A stretch of DNA of 64,000 bases from Kitasatospora cinereorecta. Its GTDB lineage: Bacteria; Actinomycetota; Actinomycetes; Streptomycetales; Streptomycetaceae. Each line of letters begins with the position of its first letter. The stretch's first letter is position 1. The stretch is from NCBI RefSeq assembly GCF_024172095.1, contig NZ_JAMZDX010000003.1, positions 567,001 through 631,000 of the forward strand. Direction: 5' to 3'. Position numbers and translations under genes: made by a program. Below the pieces are notes generated by a model, which searched no databases, was not told where the DNA came from, and worked only from the letters and a program-made list of their open reading frames with translations. Shown piece by piece: positions 8,886 through 17,735 of this stretch.

Positions 8886-9521
8886 GTGACGGAACAGACG
8901 GCCAGGAGTGCCTGGCCGGGGGCGCTGGCGGCCGGTACGGCGCTGATGGTCGGCGCGTGGCTCCTGCACGACGGCGACGTCCTCGGCCTCCCGCCGGCGC
9001 CCAGCGCCGCCGAGGCCTTCGAGGCCGGCGCCGGGTCCTGGCCGGTGGTGCCGCCCCTGCCCTCCTCCCCGCCGACCCGGATCCGGATCCCGGTCCTCGG
9101 CCTGGACGCCCCGGTCACCCGGCTCGGCCTGGACGGCGAGGGCCGGCTCCAGCCGCCGCCCGACAACGACCGCAACCTGGCCGGCTGGTACCGGGGTGGC
9201 GCCGCCCCCGGCGCCAGGGGCGCCGCCATCGTGGCCGGCCACGTCGACACCGCCGCCGGACCGGCCGTCTTCTACCGGCTCGGCGCGTTGCGCCGCGGCG
9301 ACCAGCTGGAGGTGGCCCGCGAGGACCGGGCCACCGCGTACTTCCAGGTCGACGCGGTCGAGGTCTACCCGAAGAAGGACTTCCCCGACGGGAAGGTCTA
9401 CGGCGCCACCAAGGACGCCCAGCTGCGCCTGATCACCTGCGGCGGCGGGTTCAGCCGCGCCACCGGCTACGACGGCAACGTCGTGGTCTTCGCCCACCTT
9501 GTCCGCACCGCGCGGGCCTGA
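8886..9521 (+). CDS. Class F-like sortase
   Basis: A 211-residue extracytoplasmic protein with one N-terminal hydrophobic segment (LAAGTALMVGAWLLH) and a sortase beta-barrel. The catalytic triad is visible as His119 (AGHVDT), Cys185 (LITCGGGF) and Arg191 (SRATG). Actinobacterial class F sortases with the TCGG signature have poorly known substrates. GTG 8886 is chosen because AAAGGAG lies eight bases upstream. No LPxTG substrate gene is adjacent, so its partner may be elsewhere or it may act in envelope lipid or peptide chemistry with its operon neighbours. Confidence 0.85.
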   Translation: MTEQTARSAWPGALAAGTALMVGAWLLHDGDVLGLPPAPSAAEAFEAGAGSWPVVPPLPSSPPTRIRIPVLGLDAPVTRLGLDGEGRLQPPPDNDRNLAGWYRGGAAPGARGAAIVAGHVDTAAGPAVFYRLGALRRGDQLEVAREDRATAYFQVDAVEVYPKKDFPDGKVYGATKDAQLRLITCGGGFSRATGYDGNVVVFAHLVRTARA

Positions 9522-9546
9522 CCGGAGCCCATCCGAGGGGAGCCCG

Positions 9547-10860
9547 ATGACCGCCAGGCCACTCGCGTCACTCAACCCGCTGGACTGGTCGCTGCTCCAC
9601 GGCCCCGTCCCGTACCTGTTGCTGGTGCTCGGCTGGTGCGCCCTGATCGGCCTGCTCGTCTCCTTCACGACGCACTGGTGGACCCGGCGGCTGCCGATCG
9701 CGGTGGGGGCCACCGTGGTGCTCACCCTGCTGATCGACTGGATCGTCGACGACCTGTGGCAGCCGTTCGCCGAGGACCTGCCGAGCGACGTGGTGTTCTG
9801 GATCGCCATCGCGCTGTTCGGGGTGTGCCTGGCGGCCGTCCGGATCCCGGTGCTGCGCTGGCGCGGGCGGGTCCTCGCGGTGGTGGCCGCGGCGCTGGTG
9901 GTGGCGATGGGCGCCAACGAGGTCAACCGGCACTACGAGCAGTACCCGACGCTGCGGGCCATGTTGGCGCCGAGCACCTCCGCGCTGACCGAGGGCAAGG
10001 ACTCGCAGACCGTCTCCGCGCCGGCGGGCAAGACGCTCTCCGAGGTGTGGCACCCGCCCGCGGGCCTGCCCGCCAAGGGCACGCTCTCCTCGGTGGCGAT
10101 CCCCGGCACCAAGTCCGGCTTCAAGGCCCGCGACGGGTACGTCTACCTGCCGCCCGCCTACAAAGCCAGCCCGCGGCCGCTGCTGCCGGTGCTGGTACTG
10201 ATGGCCGGTCAGCCCGGGCAGCCCTCGGACTGGATCAACTCCGGCGGCATGGTCGACGTGCTGGACTCCTTCGCCGCCGCCCACCAGGGCCTCGCCCAGG
10301 TGGTGGTGGTGGTCGACCCGATCGGCGGCTCGCTCGACAACACGCTCTGCATGAACTCGAACATCGCGCAGTCCCAGACCTACCTGGCCGAGGACGTGCC
10401 GAACTGGATCCACGCCAACCTGCAGACCGCCACCGACCGCCAGGCCTGGTCGATCGGCGGGCTGTCCTTCGGCGGCACCTGCGCCATCCAGCTGGCCGTG
10501 AACGCGCCCAAGGTCTACGCGTCCTTCCTCGACATCTCGGGACAGGACGAGCCGACCCTGGGCACCCACCAGGAGACCGTCCAGCAGGCCTTCGGCGGCG
10601 ACGAGGCGAAGTTCGACGCGGTCGACCCGATGCACGTGATGTCCCGCACCAAGTTCCCGGACACCGCCGGACTGTTCGTGGTCGGCGCCGGCGACGGCGA
10701 GTTCGGGCCGCAGCAGAAACGGATGTACGCCGCGGCGACCGCCGCCGGCATGCACACCGAGTTCCAGACCGTCCCCGGCGGCCACGACTGGGGGGTCTTC
10801 CACCAGGGGCTGGTGATCGGCGTGCCGTGGCTGGCCAAGCAGGAAGGACTGATCCGATGA
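9547..10860 (+). CDS. Membrane-anchored alpha/beta hydrolase, esterase (antigen 85-like fold)
   Basis: The 437-residue protein has four or so N-terminal transmembrane helices (residues about 15-120) and then an extracytoplasmic alpha/beta hydrolase domain. The nucleophile elbow is GGLSFGG (Ser about 307), an acid lies near GAGDGEFG, and the histidine is in GGHDWGVF. It belongs to the esterase D/mycolyltransferase group. Placed between two DUF2156 proteins it could hydrolyse aminoacyl-phosphatidylglycerol, as synthase and hydrolase genes are paired in some actinobacteria. The stop codon overlaps the next start as ATGA. A strong GAGGGGAG ribosome site precedes ATG 9547. Confidence 0.8.
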   Translation: MTARPLASLNPLDWSLLHGPVPYLLLVLGWCALIGLLVSFTTHWWTRRLPIAVGATVVLTLLIDWIVDDLWQPFAEDLPSDVVFWIAIALFGVCLAAVRIPVLRWRGRVLAVVAAALVVAMGANEVNRHYEQYPTLRAMLAPSTSALTEGKDSQTVSAPAGKTLSEVWHPPAGLPAKGTLSSVAIPGTKSGFKARDGYVYLPPAYKASPRPLLPVLVLMAGQPGQPSDWINSGGMVDVLDSFAAAHQGLAQVVVVVDPIGGSLDNTLCMNSNIAQSQTYLAEDVPNWIHANLQTATDRQAWSIGGLSFGGTCAIQLAVNAPKVYASFLDISGQDEPTLGTHQETVQQAFGGDEAKFDAVDPMHVMSRTKFPDTAGLFVVGAGDGEFGPQQKRMYAAATAAGMHTEFQTVPGGHDWGVFHQGLVIGVPWLAKQEGLIR

Positions 10861-13382
10861 GCGACGCGGTGCGGGCCGCCGATGCCGTCCCGGTCAAGCC
10901 CAGGCCCGACCGGGGCTGGGAGCGCTGGCAGCGGGCGCTCGCCCCCCTGGTGGAGCAGCTGCGGAGCGCACCGCTCACACTCGCCCTGCTGATCGCCCTC
11001 TGGGTGGTCGGCGCCGCCACCGGCTCGCTCGGCAGCGGTCCCTCGCCCAGCCTGCTGGCGCACGTCGGCGTCGGCCTGCCCACCCTGGAGGCCGGCCGCT
11101 GGTGGACCCCGTTCAGCTCGCTGCTGTGGTCCTCCGGCATCGGCGCGTACGTGGTGCTCAGCCTGCTGCTGGTGCTGATCGGCCCGTTCGCCGAGCGGCG
11201 GCTCGGCACCCCGCTGTCGGCCGTGGTGCTGGTGGCGGGTCAGGTGCTCGGCACCCTGCTGGGCACCGCCGCGGTCCGGCTGGGCGTCGCCGCCGGATTC
11301 GGCTGGACGCTGGACATCCAGGACCAGATCGCGGTCAGCCCCGGCGCCGGCCTGCTCGCCCTCGCCGCGGTGCTCAGCTACCGGCTGACCGCGCTGTGGC
11401 GGCGCCGGGTCCGCCTGGTCGGCGTCCTGGTGCCGCTGGTGATGGCCCTCTACGTGGGCCATCTGCAGGGCGTGCAGCGGCTGGCCGGCATGCTGATCGG
11501 CCTGGCCGGCGGCGCGCTGCTGTACCGGCGGACACCGCGCCGCACCCACCGCGCCTCGTACACCGAGACCCGGGTGCTGGTCGCGCTCTGCCTGGCGGCC
11601 ACCGCGCTCGGACCGCTGGTCGCCTCGCTCTACTCCTACGCGATCGGCCCGTTCAACAACCTCGACTTCATCTACTTCTCGCACGGCCCCTCCGCCCAGC
11701 AGATCGCCGACGCCTGCGCCGCGTCGGCCGACGCCTGCGCCCGGGCCCACTCGGTCGACGAGTTCTTCTCCTCGCCGGGCCGGCTGATGGCGGCGCTGGT
11801 GCCGGCCCTGCTGCTGGTCCTCGCCGAGGGCCTGCGCCGCGGGCTGCGGCTGGCCTGGTGGATCACCGTGGTCACCGAACTGGCCTGGGTCGCGGTGCTG
11901 TTGTGGCTGCTGACCCTCAACTACGGCCAGGACTCCGCCGACGGCGGCGCCTCCTACCTGCTCCAGCTGATCGTCGAGGCGCTGGTGCTGCCGGCGGCGA
12001 TCGTGGTGCTGCTGGCCGTGACCAGAGGGTCCTTCCGGCAGCGGCTGCCGCGGCGCGACATCCGGCGCCTGGCCCTGGTGGTCGGCGCGGCGCTGGTGCT
12101 GACCTGCGGCGCGTACATCGTGATCGGCTGGCTGGTGCGCGACCAGTACCAGCCGCACGCCGGCCTCGGCGACCTGTTCGCCGGGCTGCCCGCGGAGCTG
12201 CTGCCGCCCGCGTACAACGACCTGCTGCCCGCCTACCCGGTCGCGGTCGGCGGGGCGGCGCGCGGCCTGGAGAACTACTGCGGCGTGGTGTTCTGGGCCA
12301 TCGCCCTGGTCGCGCTGCTGCTGGCGTTCCGCCGCCCGGTGGTGCACGCGGACGCCGAGGAGGCCGCCCGGGCCCGGGCGCTGCTGGTCGCGCACGGCGG
12401 CTCCACGCTCTCCTTCATCTCCACCTGGGACGGCAACCACTACTGGTTCGACGCCGAGGGCCGCGCCGCCGTGCCGTACCGGGTGATCGCCACCGTGGCG
12501 CTCACCACCGGCGACCCGTTCGGCGAGCCGCTCGCGCGCCGCCGGGCGGTGGCCGGCTTCGCCGCGTACTGCGACGCCCGCGGCTGGACGCCCTGTTTCT
12601 ACAGCTGCACCGAGGAGATCCGCGACGCCGCCGTGGAACTCGGGTGGCGCGAGCTGCAGGTCGCCGAGGACACCGTGGTCGCCCTGCCCGAGCTGGCCTT
12701 CACCGGCAAGAAGTGGCAGGACATCCGGACCTCGCTGAACAAGGCCGGAAAGGCGGGCATCACCGCCGAGTGGTGGGTGTACGAGGAGGCGCCGATCGCC
12801 ATCCGCGACCAGGTCCGCTCGATCTCCGAGGAGTGGGTCTCCGACAAGGGCCTGCCCGAGATGGGCTTCACCCTGGGCGGGCTGGCCGAACTCTCCGACC
12901 CGGCGGTGCGGATGCTGGTCGCGGTGGACCAGGACCGCACGGTGCACGGGCTGACCAGCTGGATGCCGGTGTACGAGGAGGGCGTGCCGGTCGGCTGGAC
13001 GCTGGACTTCATGCGGCGCCGCTCGGAGGGCTTCCGCGGAGTGATGGAGTTCCTGATCGCCTCCGCCGCGCTCGGCTTCAAGGAGGAGGGCGCCCGCTTC
13101 CTCAGCCTCTCCGGCGCGCCGCTGGCCCGCGCCGACCGGGGCGAGCCGCCCACCGCGCTGCAGCGGATGCTGGACTGGATGGGCCGGGTGCTGGAGCCGG
13201 TGTACGGCTTCCGCTCGCTGCTCGCCTTCAAGGCCAAGTTCCAGCCCGAGTACCGGCCGATGTTCATGGTCTACCCGGACCCGGCGGCGCTGGCCGCGAT
13301 CACCCGGGCGATCGGCAAGGCCTACCTGCCGCACATGACGCCCGCGCAGGGCGTCCGGCTGATGCGCAAGCTCTCCGGCTGA
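10857..13382 (+). CDS. Rhomboid-like membrane protein fused to DUF2156 domain
   Basis: The 841-residue protein starts with a rhomboid-like membrane region (residues about 60-230: LLAHVGVGLPTLEAGRWW, then a GxxxG-rich helix set). More helices follow to about 490, and a C-terminal DUF2156 domain spans about 510-830 (HGGSTLSFISTWDGNHYW, TSLNKAGKAG, WTLDFMRRRSEGFRGVMEF). The rhomboid-like part lacks an obvious GxSG serine, so protease activity is doubtful. It overlaps the esterase gene by four bases, and translation is probably coupled. Together with the gene at 6235 it gives two DUF2156 enzymes of different N-terminal design in one operon. Confidence 0.8.
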   Translation: MSDAVRAADAVPVKPRPDRGWERWQRALAPLVEQLRSAPLTLALLIALWVVGAATGSLGSGPSPSLLAHVGVGLPTLEAGRWWTPFSSLLWSSGIGAYVVLSLLLVLIGPFAERRLGTPLSAVVLVAGQVLGTLLGTAAVRLGVAAGFGWTLDIQDQIAVSPGAGLLALAAVLSYRLTALWRRRVRLVGVLVPLVMALYVGHLQGVQRLAGMLIGLAGGALLYRRTPRRTHRASYTETRVLVALCLAATALGPLVASLYSYAIGPFNNLDFIYFSHGPSAQQIADACAASADACARAHSVDEFFSSPGRLMAALVPALLLVLAEGLRRGLRLAWWITVVTELAWVAVLLWLLTLNYGQDSADGGASYLLQLIVEALVLPAAIVVLLAVTRGSFRQRLPRRDIRRLALVVGAALVLTCGAYIVIGWLVRDQYQPHAGLGDLFAGLPAELLPPAYNDLLPAYPVAVGGAARGLENYCGVVFWAIALVALLLAFRRPVVHADAEEAARARALLVAHGGSTLSFISTWDGNHYWFDAEGRAAVPYRVIATVALTTGDPFGEPLARRRAVAGFAAYCDARGWTPCFYSCTEEIRDAAVELGWRELQVAEDTVVALPELAFTGKKWQDIRTSLNKAGKAGITAEWWVYEEAPIAIRDQVRSISEEWVSDKGLPEMGFTLGGLAELSDPAVRMLVAVDQDRTVHGLTSWMPVYEEGVPVGWTLDFMRRRSEGFRGVMEFLIASAALGFKEEGARFLSLSGAPLARADRGEPPTALQRMLDWMGRVLEPVYGFRSLLAFKAKFQPEYRPMFMVYPDPAALAAITRAIGKAYLPHMTPAQGVRLMRKLSG

Positions 13383-13403
13383 GCCCGGGACCGGAGGTCC
13401 GAA

Positions 13404-13446
13404 CCGGGCCGCCGGGGCCGTGGGGGTGGACCGGCGGCCGGCCCGG
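13404..13446. terminator. Convergent hairpin terminator
   Basis: CCGGGCCGCCGG (13404-13415) can pair with CCGGCGGCC-GGC-CCGG (13431-13446) with a 3-nt bulge. It lies between the converging DUF2156 operon and the SsgA-like gene and can serve both. Confidence 0.55.
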
Positions 13447-13452
13447 GCGGGG

Positions 13453-13920
13453 TCAGCCGAGCAGCTCGGCCAGCTCGCGGTCCGGGTCGAGGCCGCGCAG
13501 CTCCTGCCCCTCGGGGACCACCACGTAGCTGCGCCACAGGAAGCGGCTCAGCGCCGCGGACTCGAAGCGCAGCAGCGCGGTGCCCTCGGCGGAGCGCAGC
13601 TCCACCATCGTCCAGCCGCCGGCGGCCGGCCGGACGTGCACATCGCCGAGGCCGGCCGGCAGGTCGAGGCCGGCCGCCAGCAGGTGGCGGGCGAAGACCC
13701 ACTCGATCTCGGTCCCGGTCGGCGCCGGGTCGGGCTCGGGTCCGGCGTTCCACGGGTCCTCGTCGCCGTCCAGCGTGTACTCGGCGGGGAAGAGCATCCG
13801 CAGGGCGAGCGGGTCGTCGGCGCGGTAGCGCAGGGTGACCCGCAGCGGGGCGGAGCGGTGGGTGGTGAGGAGCAGGCGGGCGTGGACGAGCTGGTCGATC
13901 ACGGCAGGCGTACCGGACAT
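13453..13920 (-). CDS. SsgA-like sporulation/cell division regulator (SALP)
   Basis: A 155-residue protein of the SsgA/SsgB family, found only in morphologically complex actinomycetes. Family features are LRYRADDPLALRMLF, WVFARHLLAAGL, GDVHVRPAAGGW and FLWRSYVVVPEGQE. These proteins guide septum placement and wall processing during sporulation, with SsgB recruiting FtsZ. Which paralogue this is cannot be decided. ATG 13920 has GGGAGG close upstream. A second SALP is encoded at 26013-26429. Confidence 0.9.
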   Translation of the reverse strand: MSGTPAVIDQLVHARLLLTTHRSAPLRVTLRYRADDPLALRMLFPAEYTLDGDEDPWNAGPEPDPAPTGTEIEWVFARHLLAAGLDLPAGLGDVHVRPAAGGWTMVELRSAEGTALLRFESAALSRFLWRSYVVVPEGQELRGLDPDRELAELLG

Positions 13921-14051
13921 GAATCCTCCCGAAGGTGTCCTCCCCCGGGTGAGCCGGAGGAGAACGTTGCGGCATGTGTGGGTCGTGTGACGGACGGGCC
14001 GTCAGGGACTCCCCTGATCCGAGAGTCGGGAGGGCCTCGGGTCTTACCCGT

Positions 14052-14067
14052 ATTTCGGTACCGAAAT
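14052..14067. promoter_or_regulatory. 16-bp perfect palindrome, probable toxin-antitoxin operator
   Basis: ATTTCGGTACCGAAAT reads the same on both strands. It covers the -35 area of a likely leaderless promoter: TACCAT at 14083-14088 is a -10, and the antitoxin ATG follows at 14095. Ribbon-helix-helix antitoxins bind such palindromes to repress their own operon, with the toxin as corepressor. Confidence 0.65.
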
Positions 14068-14094
14068 GACCCCACCGCTGCCTACCATGCCGGT

Positions 14095-14298
14095 ATGGCG
14101 ATGAATCTGCGACTGACCGAGGAGCAGCAGGAGGCCCTGCGCCGCCGGGCCGAGGAGGAGGGCCGCTCGATGCACTCGGTGGTGCTCCGCGCGATCGACC
14201 GGTACCTGGAGGAGGAGACCGACCACGAGTCGGTGCGGCGGCTCGGCGCCAAGTACGCGCAGCGGCACGCGGATCTGCTGAGGCGGCTGGGGGAGTGA
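14095..14298 (+). CDS. Ribbon-helix-helix antitoxin
   Basis: This 67-residue protein has the Arc/MetJ-type core MNLRLTEEQQEALRRRAEEE followed by SVVLRAIDRYLEEE. A basic helical tail comes after and should neutralise the partner toxin. The next gene is a Doc/Fic toxin whose GTG start overlaps this stop (GTGA), the usual coupled arrangement. The start ATG 14095 (MAMNLRL) is likely leaderless; ATG 14101 is an alternative. A 16-bp palindrome upstream is the likely autoregulatory site. Confidence 0.85.
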   Translation: MAMNLRLTEEQQEALRRRAEEEGRSMHSVVLRAIDRYLEEETDHESVRRLGAKYAQRHADLLRRLGE

Positions 14299-14672
14299 AG
14301 TACCTCACCGTCCAGGAGATCCTGGAGCTGGCGGAGTGGGCCTGCCAGGGGCAGGACCTCGGGGTGCGCGACCTTGGCCTGCTGGCCTCCGCCGCGCACC
14401 GGCCGGAGTCCCAGATGTTCGGCGTCGAGGCGTACCCGGAGCTGTTCGAGAAGGCGGCGGCGCTGCTCCACTCGCTGGCGGTCAACCACCCCTTCGTCGA
14501 CGGCAACAAGCGGACCGCCTGGATGAGCACCGCGGTCTTCCTCGACCTCAACGGTGTCGACATGGCGGAGATCGACCAGGACGCCGCCTACGACCTGGTG
14601 GTGGCCGTCGCGGCGGGCGAGATCGACGACGTGGCGCTCATCGCACAACGGCTGCGCGGGCTGCGCCGCTGA
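14295..14672 (+). CDS. Doc-type Fic domain toxin
   Basis: The 125-residue protein carries the Fic signature HPFVDGNKRTA starting at His65, where the Doc group has K in the GNK/GNG position. Doc toxins phosphorylate elongation factor Tu and arrest translation; true AMP-transferring Fic proteins usually have G at that spot, so kinase activity is the better guess. Its length matches the family. GTG 14295 overlaps the antitoxin stop by four bases. Chromosomal pairs of this type are often stress or stability modules. Confidence 0.88.
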   Translation: MKYLTVQEILELAEWACQGQDLGVRDLGLLASAAHRPESQMFGVEAYPELFEKAAALLHSLAVNHPFVDGNKRTAWMSTAVFLDLNGVDMAEIDQDAAYDLVVAVAAGEIDDVALIAQRLRGLRR

Positions 14673-14784
14673 CCCGGTCCGGGTCGGCGGGCCGGTAGGC
14701 TGGGCGGGTTGTACGACCGCCCGCCGGACCGCGGCGACGGGCCGGGAAACCGGCTCTGACCTGCGACGAACCCCTACGGAGACC

Positions 14785-16635
14785 GTGAGTACCGCCGCCT
14801 CCTCCGCGATGGCCCCCCTGTTCTCGCACGTCGACAGCGCGACGCCGCACCGGCCCGCCGGCACGTCCGCCTCGACGCACCTGTCGCCCGCCTTCCCCGG
14901 CCGCGCCCCCTGGGGCACGGCCGGCAGGCTGCGCGCCTGGCAGCAGGGCGCGCTGGACAAGTACATCGAGAAGCAGCCGCGCGACTTCCTCGCGGTCGCC
15001 ACCCCCGGCGCGGGAAAGACCACCTTCGCGCTGACCCTCGCCTCGTACCTGCTGCACAACCACCTGGTGCAGCAGATCACCGTCGTGGCGCCGACCGAGC
15101 ACCTGAAGAAGCAGTGGGCCGAGGCGGCTGCCCGGATAGGGATCAAGCTCGACCCGGCGTACTCCTCGGGGCCGCTGTCGAAGGAGTACCACGGCATCGT
15201 GGTCACCTACGCGGGCGTGGGCGTCAACCCGATGCTGCACCGCAACCGCACCGAGGCCCGCAAGACCCTCGTGATCATGGACGAGATCCACCACGCCGGT
15301 GACTCCAAGTCCTGGGGCGAGGCCTGCTTCGAGGCCTTCGAACCGGCCACCCGGCGGCTCGCGCTGACCGGTACGCCGTTCCGCTCGGACACCAACCCGA
15401 TCCCGTTCGTCAGCTACGAGGCCGACACCGACGGGCTGCGCAAGTCCGTCGCCGACTACACCTACGGCTACGGGCACGCGCTGGCCGACCACGTCGTCCG
15501 TCCGGTGATCTTCCTCTCGTACAGCGGCAACATGCGCTGGCGGACCAAGGCCGGCGACGAGCTGGAGGCCCGGCTCGGCGAGCCGATGACCAAGGACCTG
15601 ATCGCCCAGGCCTGGCGCACCGCGCTCGCCCCGCAGGGCGAGTGGATCCCGGCCGTGCTGCAGGCCGCGGACCGGCGGCTCACCGAGGTCCGCAAGGCCA
15701 TCCCGGACGCCGGCGGCCTGGTGATTGCCACCGACCAGAACGTGGCCCGCGCGTACGCCAAGCTGCTGCGCGAGATCAGCGGCGAGAAGGTCACCCTGGT
15801 GCTCTCCGACGAGGCCGAGGCGTCCAAGCGGATCTCCGACTTCTCCGAGGGCACCTCGCGCTGGATGGTCGCCGTCCGCATGGTGTCCGAGGGCGTCGAC
15901 GTCCCGCGGCTGAGCGTCGGCGTGTACGCCACGTCGATCTCCACCCCGCTGTTCTTCGCCCAGGCCGTGGGCCGCTTCGTGCGTGCCCGCAAGCGGGGCG
16001 AGACCGCGTCGGTGTTCCTGCCGACCATCCCGATGCTGCTCGGCTTCGCCAACGAGATGGAGCTGCAGCGCGACCACGTCCTGGACCGGCCGAAGAAGGA
16101 GGGCGACGGGCTCTTCGACGAGGAGGACCGGCTGCTCGCCGAGGCCGAGAAGGCCAACGACGGGGCGGACACGGCGGGCGGCGAGGAGTTCTCCTACGAG
16201 GCGCTGGGCAGCGACGCGGTCTTCGACCGGGTGCTGTACAACGCCATGGAGTTCGGCATGCAGGCGCACCCGGGCAGCGAGGAGGAGGAGGACTACCTCG
16301 GCATCCCGGGCCTGCTGGAGCCGGACCAGGTGCAGATGCTGCTGCAGAAGCGGCAGCACCGGCAGATCCAGCGCTCCAAGGCCAAGCCGGCCGAGGAGGC
16401 GGACCTGATCGAGCTGCCCGCCGAGCAGCGGCCGGTGGTGACCCACCAGGAGCTGCGCGAGCTGCGCAAGGAGCTCAACGCGCTGGTCGCGGCCTGGCAC
16501 CACCGCACCAACCAGCCGCACGGCACGATCCACAACGAGCTGCGCCGCCAGTGCGGCGGGCCGCTCACCGCCCAGGCCACCGCCAACCAGCTGAAGGCGC
16601 GGATCGGCCGGATCCGGGAGTGGGCCACCGCCTGA
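14785..16635 (+). CDS. DEAD/DEAH-box superfamily 2 helicase
   Basis: A 616-residue helicase. Walker A is ATPGAGKTTF (Lys about 78), Walker B is MDEIHH (Asp166), motif III is LTGTPFR, and the C-terminal domain carries VRMVSEGVDVPRL and AQAVGRFVRAR, corresponding to motifs V and VI. It resembles the UvsW/SSL2-like restriction-type helicases that act on branched or double-stranded nucleic acid. The exact substrate is unknown. GTG 14785 follows GGAG closely; ATG 14809 is the alternative. The last 150 residues are acidic and helical with no recognised domain. A strong terminator follows. Confidence 0.85.
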   Translation: MSTAASSAMAPLFSHVDSATPHRPAGTSASTHLSPAFPGRAPWGTAGRLRAWQQGALDKYIEKQPRDFLAVATPGAGKTTFALTLASYLLHNHLVQQITVVAPTEHLKKQWAEAAARIGIKLDPAYSSGPLSKEYHGIVVTYAGVGVNPMLHRNRTEARKTLVIMDEIHHAGDSKSWGEACFEAFEPATRRLALTGTPFRSDTNPIPFVSYEADTDGLRKSVADYTYGYGHALADHVVRPVIFLSYSGNMRWRTKAGDELEARLGEPMTKDLIAQAWRTALAPQGEWIPAVLQAADRRLTEVRKAIPDAGGLVIATDQNVARAYAKLLREISGEKVTLVLSDEAEASKRISDFSEGTSRWMVAVRMVSEGVDVPRLSVGVYATSISTPLFFAQAVGRFVRARKRGETASVFLPTIPMLLGFANEMELQRDHVLDRPKKEGDGLFDEEDRLLAEAEKANDGADTAGGEEFSYEALGSDAVFDRVLYNAMEFGMQAHPGSEEEEDYLGIPGLLEPDQVQMLLQKRQHRQIQRSKAKPAEEADLIELPAEQRPVVTHQELRELRKELNALVAAWHHRTNQPHGTIHNELRRQCGGPLTAQATANQLKARIGRIREWATA

Positions 16636-16679
16636 CCGCCGGCGCTCGCCCCGCCCCGTCGCGGCGCTCGCCCGGATGC

Positions 16680-16710
16680 GTGCGGACACCCGGACCCCGG
16701 GTGTCCGCAC
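16680..16710. terminator. Hairpin terminator after the helicase gene
   Basis: GTGCGGACACCCGG (16680-16693) pairs perfectly with CCGGGTGTCCGCAC (16697-16710) around a 3-nt loop. It sits 45 bp past the helicase stop. The following 323-bp gap up to 17034 contains an AT-richer patch (about 16740-16830) but no gene that I can support. Confidence 0.8.
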
Positions 16711-17033
16711 TCCGGAGTTCGTTCGAACATCTGAGCGAAAGCAGGCCGGAGGAATGGGCGTTTTTGTCCGGAGTTAAATCTCGAATCCGCGTCGATCCAG
16801 ATCGGATTTTGGACAACCACTTCCCCAGTACACCTCCGGTTCACTACCTTTCCCCCCACGCTCACTCGAACGCCCACCCCAACCCGAGGCGAGCCCGCAG
16901 AGCAGTGTGCTCGTCGATGGCGCCGACGCACCCGCTCCAGCGCGGACACCCCACCTGCGCGCGACAACCTCCGTCCCGGCCCCGGCAGTTCGGCCGGCGG
17001 GCCGGTGACCGCCGCGGAAAGGAATTGCGCGTC

Positions 17034-17684
17034 GTGACTGCTGAGACCTCTCAGACCCTGGACAGAGGTGTCCGGGTACTGAAACTGCTCGCCGACTCCG
17101 AGCGCGGGCTGACCGTCACCGAGCTGGCCGCCCGGCTCGCGGTCAACCGCACCGTCGTCTACCGGCTGCTGGCCACCCTGGAGCAGCACGGACTGGTCCG
17201 CCGGGACATCGGCGGCCGGGCCCGAGTGGGCCTGGGCGTGCTGCGCCTGGCCCACCGGGTGCACCCCCTGCTGCGCGAGGCTGCCCTGCCCGCGCTGCGC
17301 AGCCTGGCCGAGGACCTCGGCGCCACCGCCCACCTCACCCTGGTGGACGGCAACGAGGCCCTGGCCGTCGCCGTGGTCGAGCCGACCTGGACCGACTTCC
17401 ACGTCGCGTACCGGACCGGCCTGCGCCACCCGCTCACCGAGAGCGCGGCCGGCCGGGCGATCCTGGAGGCCCGCAACTTCCCCGGCCAGCGACGCCCCGA
17501 CACGGGCTTCGTGATCACCCGGGCGGAGGAGCAGTCCGGCGCCAGCGGCGCGGCCGCGGCCCTGCTCGGCCTGAGCGGGATCGAGGGCAGCGTCGGCGTG
17601 GTGATGCTGAACGGGCTGGTGCCCGAGCGGGTCGGCCCGCGCGTGGTCGAGGCGGCCACCGAGGTCGCCGACGCCCTGCGCTGA
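17034..17684 (+). CDS. IclR-family transcriptional regulator
   Basis: The 216-residue protein has an N-terminal winged helix-turn-helix typical of IclR (TLDRGVRVLKLLADSERGLT, then RTVVYRLLATLEQHGLV, residues about 8-60). The effector-binding domain is truncated-looking but recognisable (HPLTESAAGRAIL, ASGAAAALLGLSGIEGSVGVV). Ligand and targets are not evident. GTG 17034 is chosen from the GGAAAGGAA ribosome site. The normal family length is about 250, so the C-terminal domain is slightly short. Confidence 0.82.
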   Translation: MTAETSQTLDRGVRVLKLLADSERGLTVTELAARLAVNRTVVYRLLATLEQHGLVRRDIGGRARVGLGVLRLAHRVHPLLREAALPALRSLAEDLGATAHLTLVDGNEALAVAVVEPTWTDFHVAYRTGLRHPLTESAAGRAILEARNFPGQRRPDTGFVITRAEEQSGASGAAAALLGLSGIEGSVGVVMLNGLVPERVGPRVVEAATEVADALR

Positions 17685-17735
17685 CGCCCTGCGCCGACGC
17701 GTGTCGCGGCGGGTGGGCGTGGTTGGATGCGGGGT

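Noticed and set aside
10515..13334. Very long His/Gln/Gly-rich minus-strand frame opposite the rhomboid-DUF2156 gene
   Set aside because: High GC removes stop codons on the opposite strand; the plus-strand protein has clear domains.
16711..16735. GTTCGTTCGAACAT resembling a LexA/SOS box
   Set aside because: Only one half-site fits; spacing to the second half does not match the actinobacterial LexA box.
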